Under the pieces are notes generated by a model, which saw nothing but the letters and a program-made list of their open reading frames with translations, made no database searches and had not been told where the DNA came from. The position numbers were made by a program, and so were the translations under genes. This document shows positions 1 to 5,590 of a stretch of DNA of 5,590 bases, one piece after another. Numbering within the stretch: the stretch's first letter is position 1; every line of letters begins with the position of its first letter. Origin of the DNA: Bacillota bacterium (GTDB taxonomy: Bacteria; Bacillota_I; Bacilli_A; RFN20; CAG-826); the NCBI GenBank assembly GCA_003512585.1, contig DOQE01000014.1:1-5590 (forward strand). Direction: 5' to 3'.

Positions 1-1010
1 GTGGAGAATTAGGCTATGTAATTTTGGTTGGCGAAGACGGTAATCCAGAAGCTATAGATCGTACCAAAGGATGTATTGCCGCCATGGATGAAATTGCAAA
101 GCAAGGCAATTTCGTTGCTAAAGAATTAGAAAGAAAAACTTGTATTAACGAAGGCGGTTCCTGGAACGATACGGTTGCTAAAGAAACCGTAGAAACCTGG
201 ACAAAAAAATATAAAGGGAAACTAGATTTCATTATCTCTAATAACGATGGTATGGCTATAGCTGCTGCCAATGCTAGCGGATTAGCCAAAGGTACCCCCA
301 TTATTGGCTTTGATGCACTTTCGGCCGCTTGCGACATGATTAAAGAGGGAACCTTGGCTGGATCTGTTTCGCAAAATGGCGACGATCAAGCTTTGGCTAC
401 TGTTAGAGTCTTAACTAGCTTAGTTAAGAATTCCTCAACCGTCATTGATTCTAGTTACGGCGGGAAAGCCGAATTGAATTTGGAAGGTTTAAGCGAACAT
501 ATCGTTCAAACTAAATTCGCGGCCGTTACTAAGCAAAATGCCGATAGTTTAAAGCCTGGTTCTTATGTCGATGTTGCGGAAGATAGTGCAATCAAGGGCA
601 AGAAAATGCTAGTTGCTACTTATAATAACAATGACAACTTTATTAAGGAAACCTATAGGCAAGCTTTACCTGCATATGCAACAAAATTAGGTTATACGGT
701 TGATGTTATAGAAGGGGATGGAATTGATGATGCAGTCTTGCAACAAAAAATACAAACCCAAATGAAAGTCACTCAATACGATTGCTTTGCCTTTAATATA
801 ATTACTCACGCGAACTGGGAATCATATCAAAGCCTAGTAGGCGATAAGCCATTGGTTTTCTTTAATCGTCAGCCAAAAACTAGCGATGATAAAAACGTTG
901 CCGATTTATCTTCAAAAGAAAAGACATATTTTGTAGGTTCTGGCAGTGTTGGGCAAGGAGTTGCCCAAGGCCAAATCATAAAAGATTGGTTTAACGCACT
1001 CGAAAAGTAA
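1..1010 (+). CDS. mglB: Galactose/glucose ABC transporter substrate-binding protein (MglB-like), 5'-truncated by the window, with an extra C-terminal lobe
   Basis: The open frame runs in from the left edge (first full codon at 3) without a start, so the N-terminus, signal peptide and first N-lobe are outside; 335 residues are visible. Numbering from that first codon, residues 1-183 match the C-terminal part of E. coli MglB: a GEDGNPEAIDRT segment (equivalent to GEPGHPDAEART), Trp54, the NND motif at 80-82, Asp104 in GFDAL, Asn125 and a closing strand at 166-183. These line up with known sugar ligands R158, W183, N211, D236 and N256; H152 and D154 appear as Asn14 and Glu16. A linker (184-199) leads to a second N-lobe-like region (200-335), described separately. 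The protein would act outside the membrane, probably as a lipoprotein, delivering hexose to MglAC. Family assignment is firm; the exact sugar is not established. The hairpin and mglA follow directly, so it is the first visible gene of the operon. Confidence 0.9.
   Translation, partial: GELGYVILVGEDGNPEAIDRTKGCIAAMDEIAKQGNFVAKELERKTCINEGGSWNDTVAKETVETWTKKYKGKLDFIISNNDGMAIAAANASGLAKGTPIIGFDALSAACDMIKEGTLAGSVSQNGDDQALATVRVLTSLVKNSSTVIDSSYGGKAELNLEGLSEHIVQTKFAAVTKQNADSLKPGSYVDVAEDSAIKGKKMLVATYNNNDNFIKETYRQALPAYATKLGYTVDVIEGDGIDDAVLQQKIQTQMKVTQYDCFAFNIITHANWESYQSLVGDKPLVFFNRQPKTSDDKNVADLSSKEKTYFVGSGSVGQGVAQGQIIKDWFNALEK
600..1007 (+). other. Additional periplasmic-binding-protein N-lobe fused at the C-terminus of the MglB-like protein
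   Basis: This stretch encodes about 136 residues after the normal end of an MglB fold. It reads like the start of mature MglB, not its end: a first strand (KKMLVATY) followed by NNNDNF, matching YKYDDNF with ligands Asp14 and Phe16; then LVFFNRQP, matching VVFFNKEP with ligand Asn91; then TYFVGSGS...GQIIKDWF, matching AYYVGTDS...GDLIAKHW. The gene stops where the first crossover into the C-lobe would begin, so the second unit is one lobe only. The reading frame is continuous with the preceding C-lobe. Possible architectures are N-C-N' (one protein plus a spare lobe) or a circular permutation (C-N) if no N-lobe lies upstream; the window cannot distinguish them. The alignment was made by eye from memory of E. 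coli MglB. Confidence 0.75.
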
Positions 1011-1019
1011 ATTTATAAA

Positions 1020-1055
1020 AATGAAAGTAGGGTGCTAGTTCACCCTACTTTTGTT
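1020..1055 (+). promoter_or_regulatory. Intercistronic stem-loop between mglB and mglA
   Basis: AAAGTAGGGTG (1024-1034) and CACCCTACTTT (1041-1051) form a perfect 11-bp stem around the loop CTAGTT; G-U wobbles and two A-U pairs can extend it to 1020-1055. The following U-run is short and interrupted (TTTTGTTG), so it looks like a leaky terminator or an mRNA-stabilising 3' end. This position suits a binding-protein gene that needs higher expression than its ATPase and permease, a known arrangement in ABC sugar operons. The partial-termination role is inferred. Confidence 0.75.
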
Positions 1056-1063
1056 GCTTTGCT

Positions 1064-1068
1064 AGGAG
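1064..1068 (+). promoter_or_regulatory. Ribosome binding site of mglA
   Basis: AGGAG lies 8 nt upstream of the ATG at 1077. It decides the start: an in-frame GTG at 1032 would make the protein 15 residues longer, but it lies within the hairpin stem, has no Shine-Dalgarno sequence and adds residues that do not match the family N-terminus. Confidence 0.85.
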
Positions 1069-1076
1069 ATAAAAGT

Positions 1077-2570
1077 ATGAGCGGAAATATTTTAGAAATA
1101 CAAGGACTCTCCAAATCATTTGGCAAAAACCATGTTTTAAAAAACATCAATCTATCTGTAAAAAGTGGAAGCGTTATGGGCCTAATGGGCGAAAATGGCG
1201 CTGGTAAGTCCACAATGATGAAGTGCCTTTTTGGAATTTATGCAAAAGACGATGGGGCGATTTTTCTTGATGGGCGTTCCGTTGAGTTTAATGATCCAAA
1301 AGATGCATTGGAAAATGGGGTAGCCATGGTTCACCAGGAATTGAACCAATGTTTGGATAGAACCGTTTTGGACAATATGTGGCTAGGTCGATACAAGACT
1401 AAGTTTGGGCTAGTCGATGAAAACTATATGCTTTATGAAACCAAAGGCCTTTTTTCGCGTTTAGGAATACAAGTGAACCCTAAACAAAAGATGAGGACAA
1501 TGTCGGTTTCGCAAAGACAGATGGTAGAAATTGCCAAGGCCGTTTCTTATAATGCCAAAATCATTGTTTTGGATGAACCAACTTCTTCTTTGACCGAGCC
1601 GGAAGTAAAAAAACTCTTTAAAATTGTCAACGAATTAAAATCCAAAGGCGTTTCTTTTATTTATATTTCCCACAAAATGGATGAGGTTTTTCAAATTTGC
1701 GATGAAGTATCCGTGCTTCGCGACGGAGAAATGATCTTAACTAAATCCATAAAGGATACCGATATCAATGAACTAATTTCGGCTATGGTTGGAAGAAGTT
1801 TGACCCAAAGATTTCCTCCTGTTACCAATAACCCGGGGGAAGATGTACTTGAGATACAAAATCTCTCGACAATGTATGCCCCGTTTTTACGTGATATTTC
1901 TTTCTCTGTTAAAAAGGGAGAGATTTTTGGGATATATGGCTTAGTTGGAGCGGGTAGAAGCGAACTATTAGAAACTTTATTTGGCATGCGAACTATAAAA
2001 ACAGGGAAAATTATCTATAACGGCAAGCAAATATTTATAAACTCGCCTAGTCAAGCTATGAAGTATAATTTTGCTTTTGTTACGGAAGAAAGGAAAGCCT
2101 CTGGCCTTTTCTTAAAAGGGAATCTAATTTTCAATACGACAATTACCAATCTAGATAAATACAAAACGTTTGGTATTTTGGACAATAAAAAGTTAACGGA
2201 TGCCACGAATAGGGAAATTAAGCAAATGCATACTAAATGTATGGGGCCCAATGACCTTATTTCTTCCTTAAGTGGAGGCAATCAGCAAAAAATTATCATT
2301 GGAAAATGGCTAGAAAGAGATCCAGATCTCTTTTTGCTCGATGAACCTACTAGGGGAATCGATGTCGGGGCCAAATACGAGATTTACCAATTGATTATTA
2401 ACCTTGCAAGAAAAGGGAAAACCTGCATTGTTGTCTCTAGCGAAATGCCAGAGATTCTAGGAATTACGAACCGTATTGCGGTAATGAGCAATTATCGTTT
2501 ATCTGGCATTGTAAACACTAAAGAAACAAACCAAGAAGAGTTATTAAGGCTCTCCGCAAAATATTTATAG
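1077..2570 (+). CDS. mglA: Galactose/methyl galactoside import ATP-binding protein MglA
   Basis: This 497-residue cytoplasmic ATPase (E. coli MglA is 506) powers hexose import by binding the MglC channel. Two ABC domains lie in tandem. Domain 1 has Walker A GENGAGKST (38-46), the Q-loop Gln87, a signature SVSQRQM (143-149) in the form usual for this family, Walker B IIVLDEPTS (162-170) with Glu167, and the H-loop His199 in SHKMDE. Domain 2 starts near 257, with a degenerate Walker A GLVGAGRSE (288-296; Arg294 replaces Lys), a canonical signature LSGGNQQK (398-405), Walker B LFLLDEPTRG (418-427) and SSEMPE in place of an H-loop His. This asymmetry is normal for MglA/RbsA/XylG proteins and suggests that domain 1 does most hydrolysis. 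The gene follows mglB after a hairpin and ends 10 nt before mglC. Subfamily assignment to MglA, as opposed to RbsA or XylG, rests on the MglB-like and MglC-like neighbours and the SVSQ-Q-M signature. Confidence 0.95.
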   Translation: MSGNILEIQGLSKSFGKNHVLKNINLSVKSGSVMGLMGENGAGKSTMMKCLFGIYAKDDGAIFLDGRSVEFNDPKDALENGVAMVHQELNQCLDRTVLDNMWLGRYKTKFGLVDENYMLYETKGLFSRLGIQVNPKQKMRTMSVSQRQMVEIAKAVSYNAKIIVLDEPTSSLTEPEVKKLFKIVNELKSKGVSFIYISHKMDEVFQICDEVSVLRDGEMILTKSIKDTDINELISAMVGRSLTQRFPPVTNNPGEDVLEIQNLSTMYAPFLRDISFSVKKGEIFGIYGLVGAGRSELLETLFGMRTIKTGKIIYNGKQIFINSPSQAMKYNFAFVTEERKASGLFLKGNLIFNTTITNLDKYKTFGILDNKKLTDATNREIKQMHTKCMGPNDLISSLSGGNQQKIIIGKWLERDPDLFLLDEPTRGIDVGAKYEIYQLIINLARKGKTCIVVSSEMPEILGITNRIAVMSNYRLSGIVNTKETNQEELLRLSAKYL

Positions 2571-2573
2571 AGG
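2569..2573 (+). promoter_or_regulatory. Ribosome binding site of mglC, overlapping the mglA stop codon
   Basis: AGAGG begins inside the TAG stop of mglA and lies 7 nt before the ATG at 2581. It supports translation from the far upstream start, so the long N-terminal extension of MglC is real coding sequence. The overlap with the mglA stop suggests translational coupling. Confidence 0.75.
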
Positions 2574-2580
2574 CAAAAAA

Positions 2581-3264
2581 ATGGAAAATACTATGGATAC
2601 TCTTTCAGAAAAAGAATTACTTATAAAAATAAAGGAAAATCAAGATGAGATCGACAAATTAAGGCTAAACGGTGTCGAAAAGATCGAGATATTAAAAAAT
2701 GAAATAAACAATATCAAAAGGAATTATCAGCTTGATAAAGAGACAAAAAGAAAACTAATTGAAAAAAATAAAGAAGAAATAAAAAAAGCCAAGATTGTTA
2801 AAAAAGAAAATGCAAAGGCTTTAAGCGATTTAAAAAAGAGCAGCATTCTTTTGATTCACCAAGGCTATTTTCCTCTTATTAAAGCAGAGAAAGAAAAAGA
2901 GAAGAAAAGAAATGAGGAAGGAAAGTCGAAATATCTAACTGCCTTGAAAAAATATAAGGATGAAAGAGATTCTTCTTTAATTGCCTTAAGAAAGGAATTT
3001 GAATCCAACTCCCTTCCTAAAGAAGGAAAAGAAAGAAAGGTGGAAAAGAAGAACAGGAAGTTGCGCCTAGAAGAAATCGGTTCCATTTATAGACAAAAAT
3101 GTAACGATGCCAATATTGCTTATCGCGATGAAAAAGATGAAGGCAAAGAAGCAATTCATGCTTTATATTTAAGCAAGTACGCCGCCATAGAGAAGGCAAA
3201 TAACAAAAAATTGCCCTTGCTATTTCTCCTTGAGCAAATAATAGAAGAAAAACAATATAGTTTT
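2581..3264 (+). other. N-terminal charged, coiled-coil-like extension of MglC
   Basis: About 228 residues precede the permease core. They are dominated by Lys and Glu, have no signal peptide or membrane helix, and so should be cytosolic next to MglA. Hydrophobic residues fall at heptad spacing in places (for example Ile35, Leu38, Ile42, Ile45, Tyr49), consistent with long helices. There are two less polar breaks: SSILLIHQGYFPLI at 87-100 and KLPLLFLLEQII at 210-221, the latter possibly an amphipathic helix leading to the first membrane segment. The coding DNA is more A-rich than the permease core, as expected from the lysine content. I recognise no named domain. It could be a scaffold, a regulatory sensor or a tether; none is shown by the sequence. 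Confidence 0.8.
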
Positions 3265-4284
3265 AATTTAAAATCCTTCTTCCTTAAAAATGGCTTGTAT
3301 CTAACAATTCTTGTTTTAATGATTGCGGCAACTATCTATTATGCTGCCTTAGGAAACGGCTTCTTATTTAATGGCGACAATATCTTACTTATCCTTAATC
3401 AAGTTTCACCCAAGATTTTCTTAGCTTTAGGTGTAGCGGGTTTAATAGTTTTAGCAGGTACAGACTTAAGCATTGGTCGACTTGTTGGTATGTCTGCCGT
3501 CTTTACGGGAATGCTAGTTACGACAAGCGGAGAAACTTCGGTTACTTTCTTTGGCACCTCGCCAAGCTTTGCATCAATTCCTTTGGGGTTAAGGGTAGTG
3601 TTAGCTTTCTTACTCTCTATCGTTGCATGTTCGGCGATTTCTGGATTAGCAGGTTTTTTTACTGCTAAATTTAAAATGCATCCATTTATTTCCACTTTGG
3701 CTACTCAGCTTTTTACCTTTGGTATCATGGCTGGGGTTACTGGCAATTCCTTTACCGGTGCCCCAGATAAAGAAGTAACCGCGATTGTTTCAGGAAAAGG
3801 ACTTGGGGATGGGGATTTCCCTATTATGATTATTTGGGCTGCCTTGGGCGTGCTTGTTATGTGGTTTATTTGGAACAAGACCAAGTTTGGCAAAAATATG
3901 TTCGCCGTCGGAGGAAATCCTGAAGCGGCCTCGGTATCTGGAATCAATGTATTTAAAGTAACGATGCTTGTGTTCATTCTTGCCGGTATTTATTACGGGA
4001 TTGGCGGAAGCATTTATGGCATTTATACGGGAAATGTCAGGGCTCAAACAGGGCAAGGCATGGAAGCCGATGCCATTGCGGCTTGCGTTGTAGGCGGAGT
4101 TTCTTTCTCAGGCGGAGTTGGGAAAATAAGCGGCGTGGTTATTGGGGCCATTATTTTTCAAGCCATAGTCGTTGTCTTGCCAATGATTGGCATTACGGAT
4201 GCTAACTATCAGCTTGCCATTAAAGGAATCATTATCCTTGCTGCCGTTACTCTTGACTGCGTTAAATACATTAAGAAAAAATAA
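2581..4284 (+). CDS. mglC: Galactoside ABC transporter permease MglC with a long N-terminal coiled-coil extension
   Basis: This 567-residue inner-membrane permease of the RbsC/MglC (BPD_transp_2) family would form the hexose channel. The core, from about 229 to the end, matches E. coli MglC (336 residues) over its whole length: NGLYLTILVLM opens the first helix (about 238-257), followed by GVAGLIVLAGTDLSIGR (284-300), a cytoplasmic loop WNKTKFGKNMFAVGGNPEAA (431-450) that would contact MglA, the ADAIAACVVGGVSFSGGVG segment (496-514) and a basic tail KYIKKK. I count roughly eight to ten hydrophobic helices. Residues 1-228 are an added charged domain, described separately. Methionines occur only at 1, 5 and then 247, within the first helix, so no alternative ATG gives a normal-length permease. 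The gene closes the operon and is followed by an intrinsic terminator. The permease identity is secure; the role of the extension is unknown. Confidence 0.93.
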   Translation: MENTMDTLSEKELLIKIKENQDEIDKLRLNGVEKIEILKNEINNIKRNYQLDKETKRKLIEKNKEEIKKAKIVKKENAKALSDLKKSSILLIHQGYFPLIKAEKEKEKKRNEEGKSKYLTALKKYKDERDSSLIALRKEFESNSLPKEGKERKVEKKNRKLRLEEIGSIYRQKCNDANIAYRDEKDEGKEAIHALYLSKYAAIEKANNKKLPLLFLLEQIIEEKQYSFNLKSFFLKNGLYLTILVLMIAATIYYAALGNGFLFNGDNILLILNQVSPKIFLALGVAGLIVLAGTDLSIGRLVGMSAVFTGMLVTTSGETSVTFFGTSPSFASIPLGLRVVLAFLLSIVACSAISGLAGFFTAKFKMHPFISTLATQLFTFGIMAGVTGNSFTGAPDKEVTAIVSGKGLGDGDFPIMIIWAALGVLVMWFIWNKTKFGKNMFAVGGNPEAASVSGINVFKVTMLVFILAGIYYGIGGSIYGIYTGNVRAQTGQGMEADAIAACVVGGVSFSGGVGKISGVVIGAIIFQAIVVVLPMIGITDANYQLAIKGIIILAAVTLDCVKYIKKK

Positions 4285-4291
4285 AGGAATT

Positions 4292-4322
4292 AAGAGCCAT
4301 CACTTAAAATGGCTCTTTTTTT
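4292..4322 (+). terminator. Intrinsic terminator of the mgl operon
   Basis: AAGAGCCAT (4292-4300) and ATGGCTCTT (4309-4317) form a perfect 9-bp stem around an 8-nt loop, and the last stem bases merge into a run of seven T residues (4316-4322). It lies 8 nt after the mglC stop, so it should end the mgl transcript. Confidence 0.92.
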
Positions 4323-4328
4323 GTACAA

Positions 4329-4631
4329 ATGATTGAATTTTATTATGCGTTTTTGATACTTTTATTGGGTTTTTTATCTGGAGTAATTGGAAGCATTACG
4401 TATTTAAAGGGGATAAGGGGAGAAGGAAAAAGCTACCCACATTATGAATTAATTCTTTCTGGCATTCTTTTTGGATCGCTAGGGGTATTGCTAGTATTAT
4501 TTTTATCTAAGGAAATAAAAGATGAAGATAGACTACATAATCATTCCGTTTTATTTTCTAATTTAGCCATGCTTTTGATTCAAGTTGGAATTCTTTTCTT
4601 GCTTTCTTACTTTAAGGTCATTGTTTTTTAA
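4329..4631 (+). CDS. Small three-helix membrane protein of unknown function
   Basis: This 100-residue ORF encodes three hydrophobic segments at about 4-26, 40-60 and 73-97, separated by a basic loop (Lys27, Arg30, Lys34) and a charged loop KEIKDEDR (61-68). I do not recognise a family. Composition and an intact frame argue for a real membrane protein. The start is weakly supported: the ATG is 7 nt after the T-tract of the mgl terminator, with no Shine-Dalgarno sequence, and an in-frame stop at 4305-4307 blocks extension. Expression would need terminator readthrough, or a promoter in or near the end of mglC and leaderless translation. The gene converges on the phosphopantetheinyl transferase gene, leaving 17 nt between the two stops and no visible terminator there. 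Confidence 0.6.
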   Translation: MIEFYYAFLILLLGFLSGVIGSITYLKGIRGEGKSYPHYELILSGILFGSLGVLLVLFLSKEIKDEDRLHNHSVLFSNLAMLLIQVGILFLLSYFKVIVF

Positions 4632-4648
4632 TCTTTTAACTAGCTTAT

Positions 4649-5251
4649 TCAAACAATATTTTGTAGTTCGACTATTTTAAGAGAAATTTCTTTATTCTCT
4701 TTAATTGTTAGTGCAATTTGATAATCATTATAAATTAACGCCTTAGATGAATATATGTCCCCATTAAATTGATAAATTCCAAGTTTAGAGGGGGCTGAAT
4801 TTAGTTTTGCTTTAAGCCCGATTCCTATGCATTTAAGAAGGCTTTCTTTTAAGCACCAAGTCAAAAAGAAATCTTCTTTTCTTTGTATTTCCGCCTCTTC
4901 TTTTTTGCTTGATATATAAGGAATTAACATTTTGTTAAAATCTCTAATTTTTTCTATGTCTAGACCTAATTCAAATTTGTCTAAGGCCAGTCCGACAAAT
5001 TCATTTGAATGGCTTAACGAAAAATTTTTTTCTTTTTTATATGGTTTTCCTTCCTTTGTATAAAAATAATCGCCTTTTCCTACGTATTTTTCGATTAAAT
5101 AAGAACCGCCTATTGATAAATAATAATCTTCTTTTTTTATGTATCTATTGGCTTTTTCTATTCTGTTTTTTGGCAAAAAAGTGAGAATTTTATTTTCGTT
5201 AGTTTTTATTTTTTCTATGTTTAATAAATATATTGTTATTGTTTTTTTCAT
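4649..5251 (-). CDS. 4'-phosphopantetheinyl transferase, Sfp type
   Basis: The 200-residue product should transfer 4'-phosphopantetheine from coenzyme A to a serine of a carrier protein, in the cytoplasm. Family motifs appear in order: FSLSHSNEFVGLAL (77-90), with Ser80-His81 matching the Sfp SH pair; LGLDIEKIRDF (95-105), with Asp98 and Glu100 as Mg ligands; and FFLTWCLKESLLKCIGIGL (128-146), with Trp132, Lys135, the third Mg ligand Glu136, and Lys140. It is slightly shorter than Bacillus Sfp (224). No carrier protein or synthase is visible, so the client could be the fatty-acid acyl carrier protein or a more distant pathway. The ATG has no good Shine-Dalgarno sequence and a TAA lies two codons upstream, so the start cannot move outward. 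A quick count gives roughly 22-35% G+C per 60-base line, against about 40% in the mgl permease core. Confidence 0.9.
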   Translation of the reverse strand: MKKTITIYLLNIEKIKTNENKILTFLPKNRIEKANRYIKKEDYYLSIGGSYLIEKYVGKGDYFYTKEGKPYKKEKNFSLSHSNEFVGLALDKFELGLDIEKIRDFNKMLIPYISSKKEEAEIQRKEDFFLTWCLKESLLKCIGIGLKAKLNSAPSKLGIYQFNGDIYSSKALIYNDYQIALTIKENKEISLKIVELQNIV

Positions 5252-5391
5252 TTTTTAGGCGAGATTGTTTTTGTTTACTAAGGAAGGAAAAGGTCTTTTT
5301 TGTATCCTTTATTAGTTTAGCATGCCTCTTAATTGTTTAATAAAAGAAAAAAAGCACGGCAATTAGCCGTGCAAAATGGTCTTTATAGTTA
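5252..5391. other. Intergenic gap between the phosphopantetheinyl transferase and SDR genes
   Basis: Both flanking genes read leftward, and the SDR terminator sits in the right part of this gap, so the transferase gene should have its own promoter in about 5252-5340. I looked for -35 and -10 boxes on the - strand and found only poor matches, so none is called. No RNA gene or repeat is apparent. Confidence 0.5.
5341..5372 (-). terminator. Intrinsic terminator of the SDR gene
   Basis: Read on the - strand, GCACGGC (5372-5366), loop TAATT and GCCGTGC (5360-5354) form a perfect 7-bp G+C-rich stem followed by TTTTTTTCTTTTA. It lies about 20 nt past the SDR stop and should separate that gene from the transferase gene downstream on the same strand. 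Confidence 0.9.
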
Positions 5392-5590
5392 TTAGACTCC
5401 AGAATAAGATGAGAATCCTCCATCAATTGGAAGGACAACCCCGGTTATAAAGGAGGCAGCTTCTTCACTAGATAAGAATAAAGTTGCCCCGATTAATTCT
5501 TCTACTTCGCCAAATCTCCCCATGGGGGTATTGTTTAAGATTTTTCCTGTTCTAGCGGTTGGCGTACCATCTTTATTCCATAACAATTCT
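5392..5590 (-). CDS. Short-chain dehydrogenase/reductase, C-terminal part; probable fructuronate reductase (D-mannonate oxidoreductase, UxuB-like)
   Basis: Only the last 66 codons are present; the frame runs off the right edge (the codon before the TTG at 5586-5584 is GAA), so the NAD(P)-binding and catalytic parts are outside. The visible end shows the typical SDR tail: NTPMGRFGEVEELIGATLFL, then a serine/alanine-rich helix, FITGVVLPIDGGF and the terminal SSYSGV. The PMGRFGE...EEL block, the IDGG motif and the SYSGV ending resemble SDR-type fructuronate reductases of Gram-positive bacteria, which interconvert fructuronate and mannonate in glucuronate breakdown. Gluconate 5-dehydrogenase and other sugar SDRs are alternatives. 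SDR membership is secure; the substrate is inferred from the tail alone. Confidence 0.85.
   Translation of the reverse strand, partial: ELLWNKDGTPTARTGKILNNTPMGRFGEVEELIGATLFLSSEEAASFITGVVLPIDGGFSSYSGV

Noticed and set aside
24..26. TTG as the start of the binding-protein gene
   Set aside because: The frame is open to the window edge and the residues before it (GELGYVI) match the MglB crossover strand, so this is internal sequence.
14..337. Minus-strand ORFs opposite mglB, mglA and mglC
   Set aside because: They lie entirely within well-supported genes, lack family motifs and ribosome binding sites, and look like composition shadows.
1032..1076. GTG start giving a 15-residue longer MglA
   Set aside because: The GTG is inside the hairpin stem, has no ribosome binding site, and the ATG at 1077 has AGGAG at good spacing and the expected family N-terminus.
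1938..1970. Arg in place of Lys in the second Walker A of MglA, and no H-loop His in domain 2, as signs of decay
   Set aside because: E. coli MglA and related double-domain sugar ATPases show the same degenerate second site, so it is normal for the family.
4632..4648. Bidirectional terminator between the converging genes
   Set aside because: The 17-nt gap and surrounding bases show no inverted repeat with a T-tract.
5252..5345. Promoter for the phosphopantetheinyl transferase gene
   Set aside because: Candidate boxes such as TTAAAC and TAAACT on the - strand have poor matches or wrong spacing, so no site can be supported.

Overview
The window suggests a low-G+C bacterium of the Firmicutes/Mollicutes-relative type, probably host-associated and sugar-fermenting. 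The signs are AT-rich DNA, AGGAG-type ribosome binding sites, an MglBAC-type galactose/glucose importer and Gram-positive-like intrinsic terminators. Trp is encoded by TGG throughout and I see no in-frame TGA inside any gene, so the standard bacterial code fits better than the mycoplasma code. The genus cannot be named from the sequence.

Layout. Positions 1-4284 (+ strand) hold an ABC sugar-import operon: the 3' part of a substrate-binding protein gene (mglB-like, cut by the left edge), a strong intercistronic hairpin, the double-ATPase gene mglA (start placed at 1077), and the permease gene mglC after a 10-nt gap. A clear intrinsic terminator closes the operon at about 4292-4322. A 100-codon ORF for a three-helix membrane protein begins 7 nt after its T-tract. 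On the - strand lie an Sfp-type 4'-phosphopantetheinyl transferase gene (4649-5251) and, at the right edge, the 3' end of a short-chain dehydrogenase gene resembling fructuronate reductases (D-mannonate oxidoreductases), with its own terminator at 5341-5372.

How the genes work together. The binding protein captures a hexose outside the membrane, MglC forms the channel and MglA hydrolyses ATP to drive import. The SDR at the edge would belong to hexuronate catabolism, consistent with a plant- or mucus-glycan lifestyle, but nothing ties it to the same operon.

The unusual part is that two components of an otherwise textbook MglBAC importer are remodelled. The binding protein carries an additional N-terminal-type sugar-binding lobe after its normal C-terminus and stops there. 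The permease has a roughly 228-residue, highly charged, coiled-coil-like N-terminal extension absent from E. coli MglC. Both readings come from remembered family sequences and motif alignment by eye, so they need a structural prediction and homologue search.
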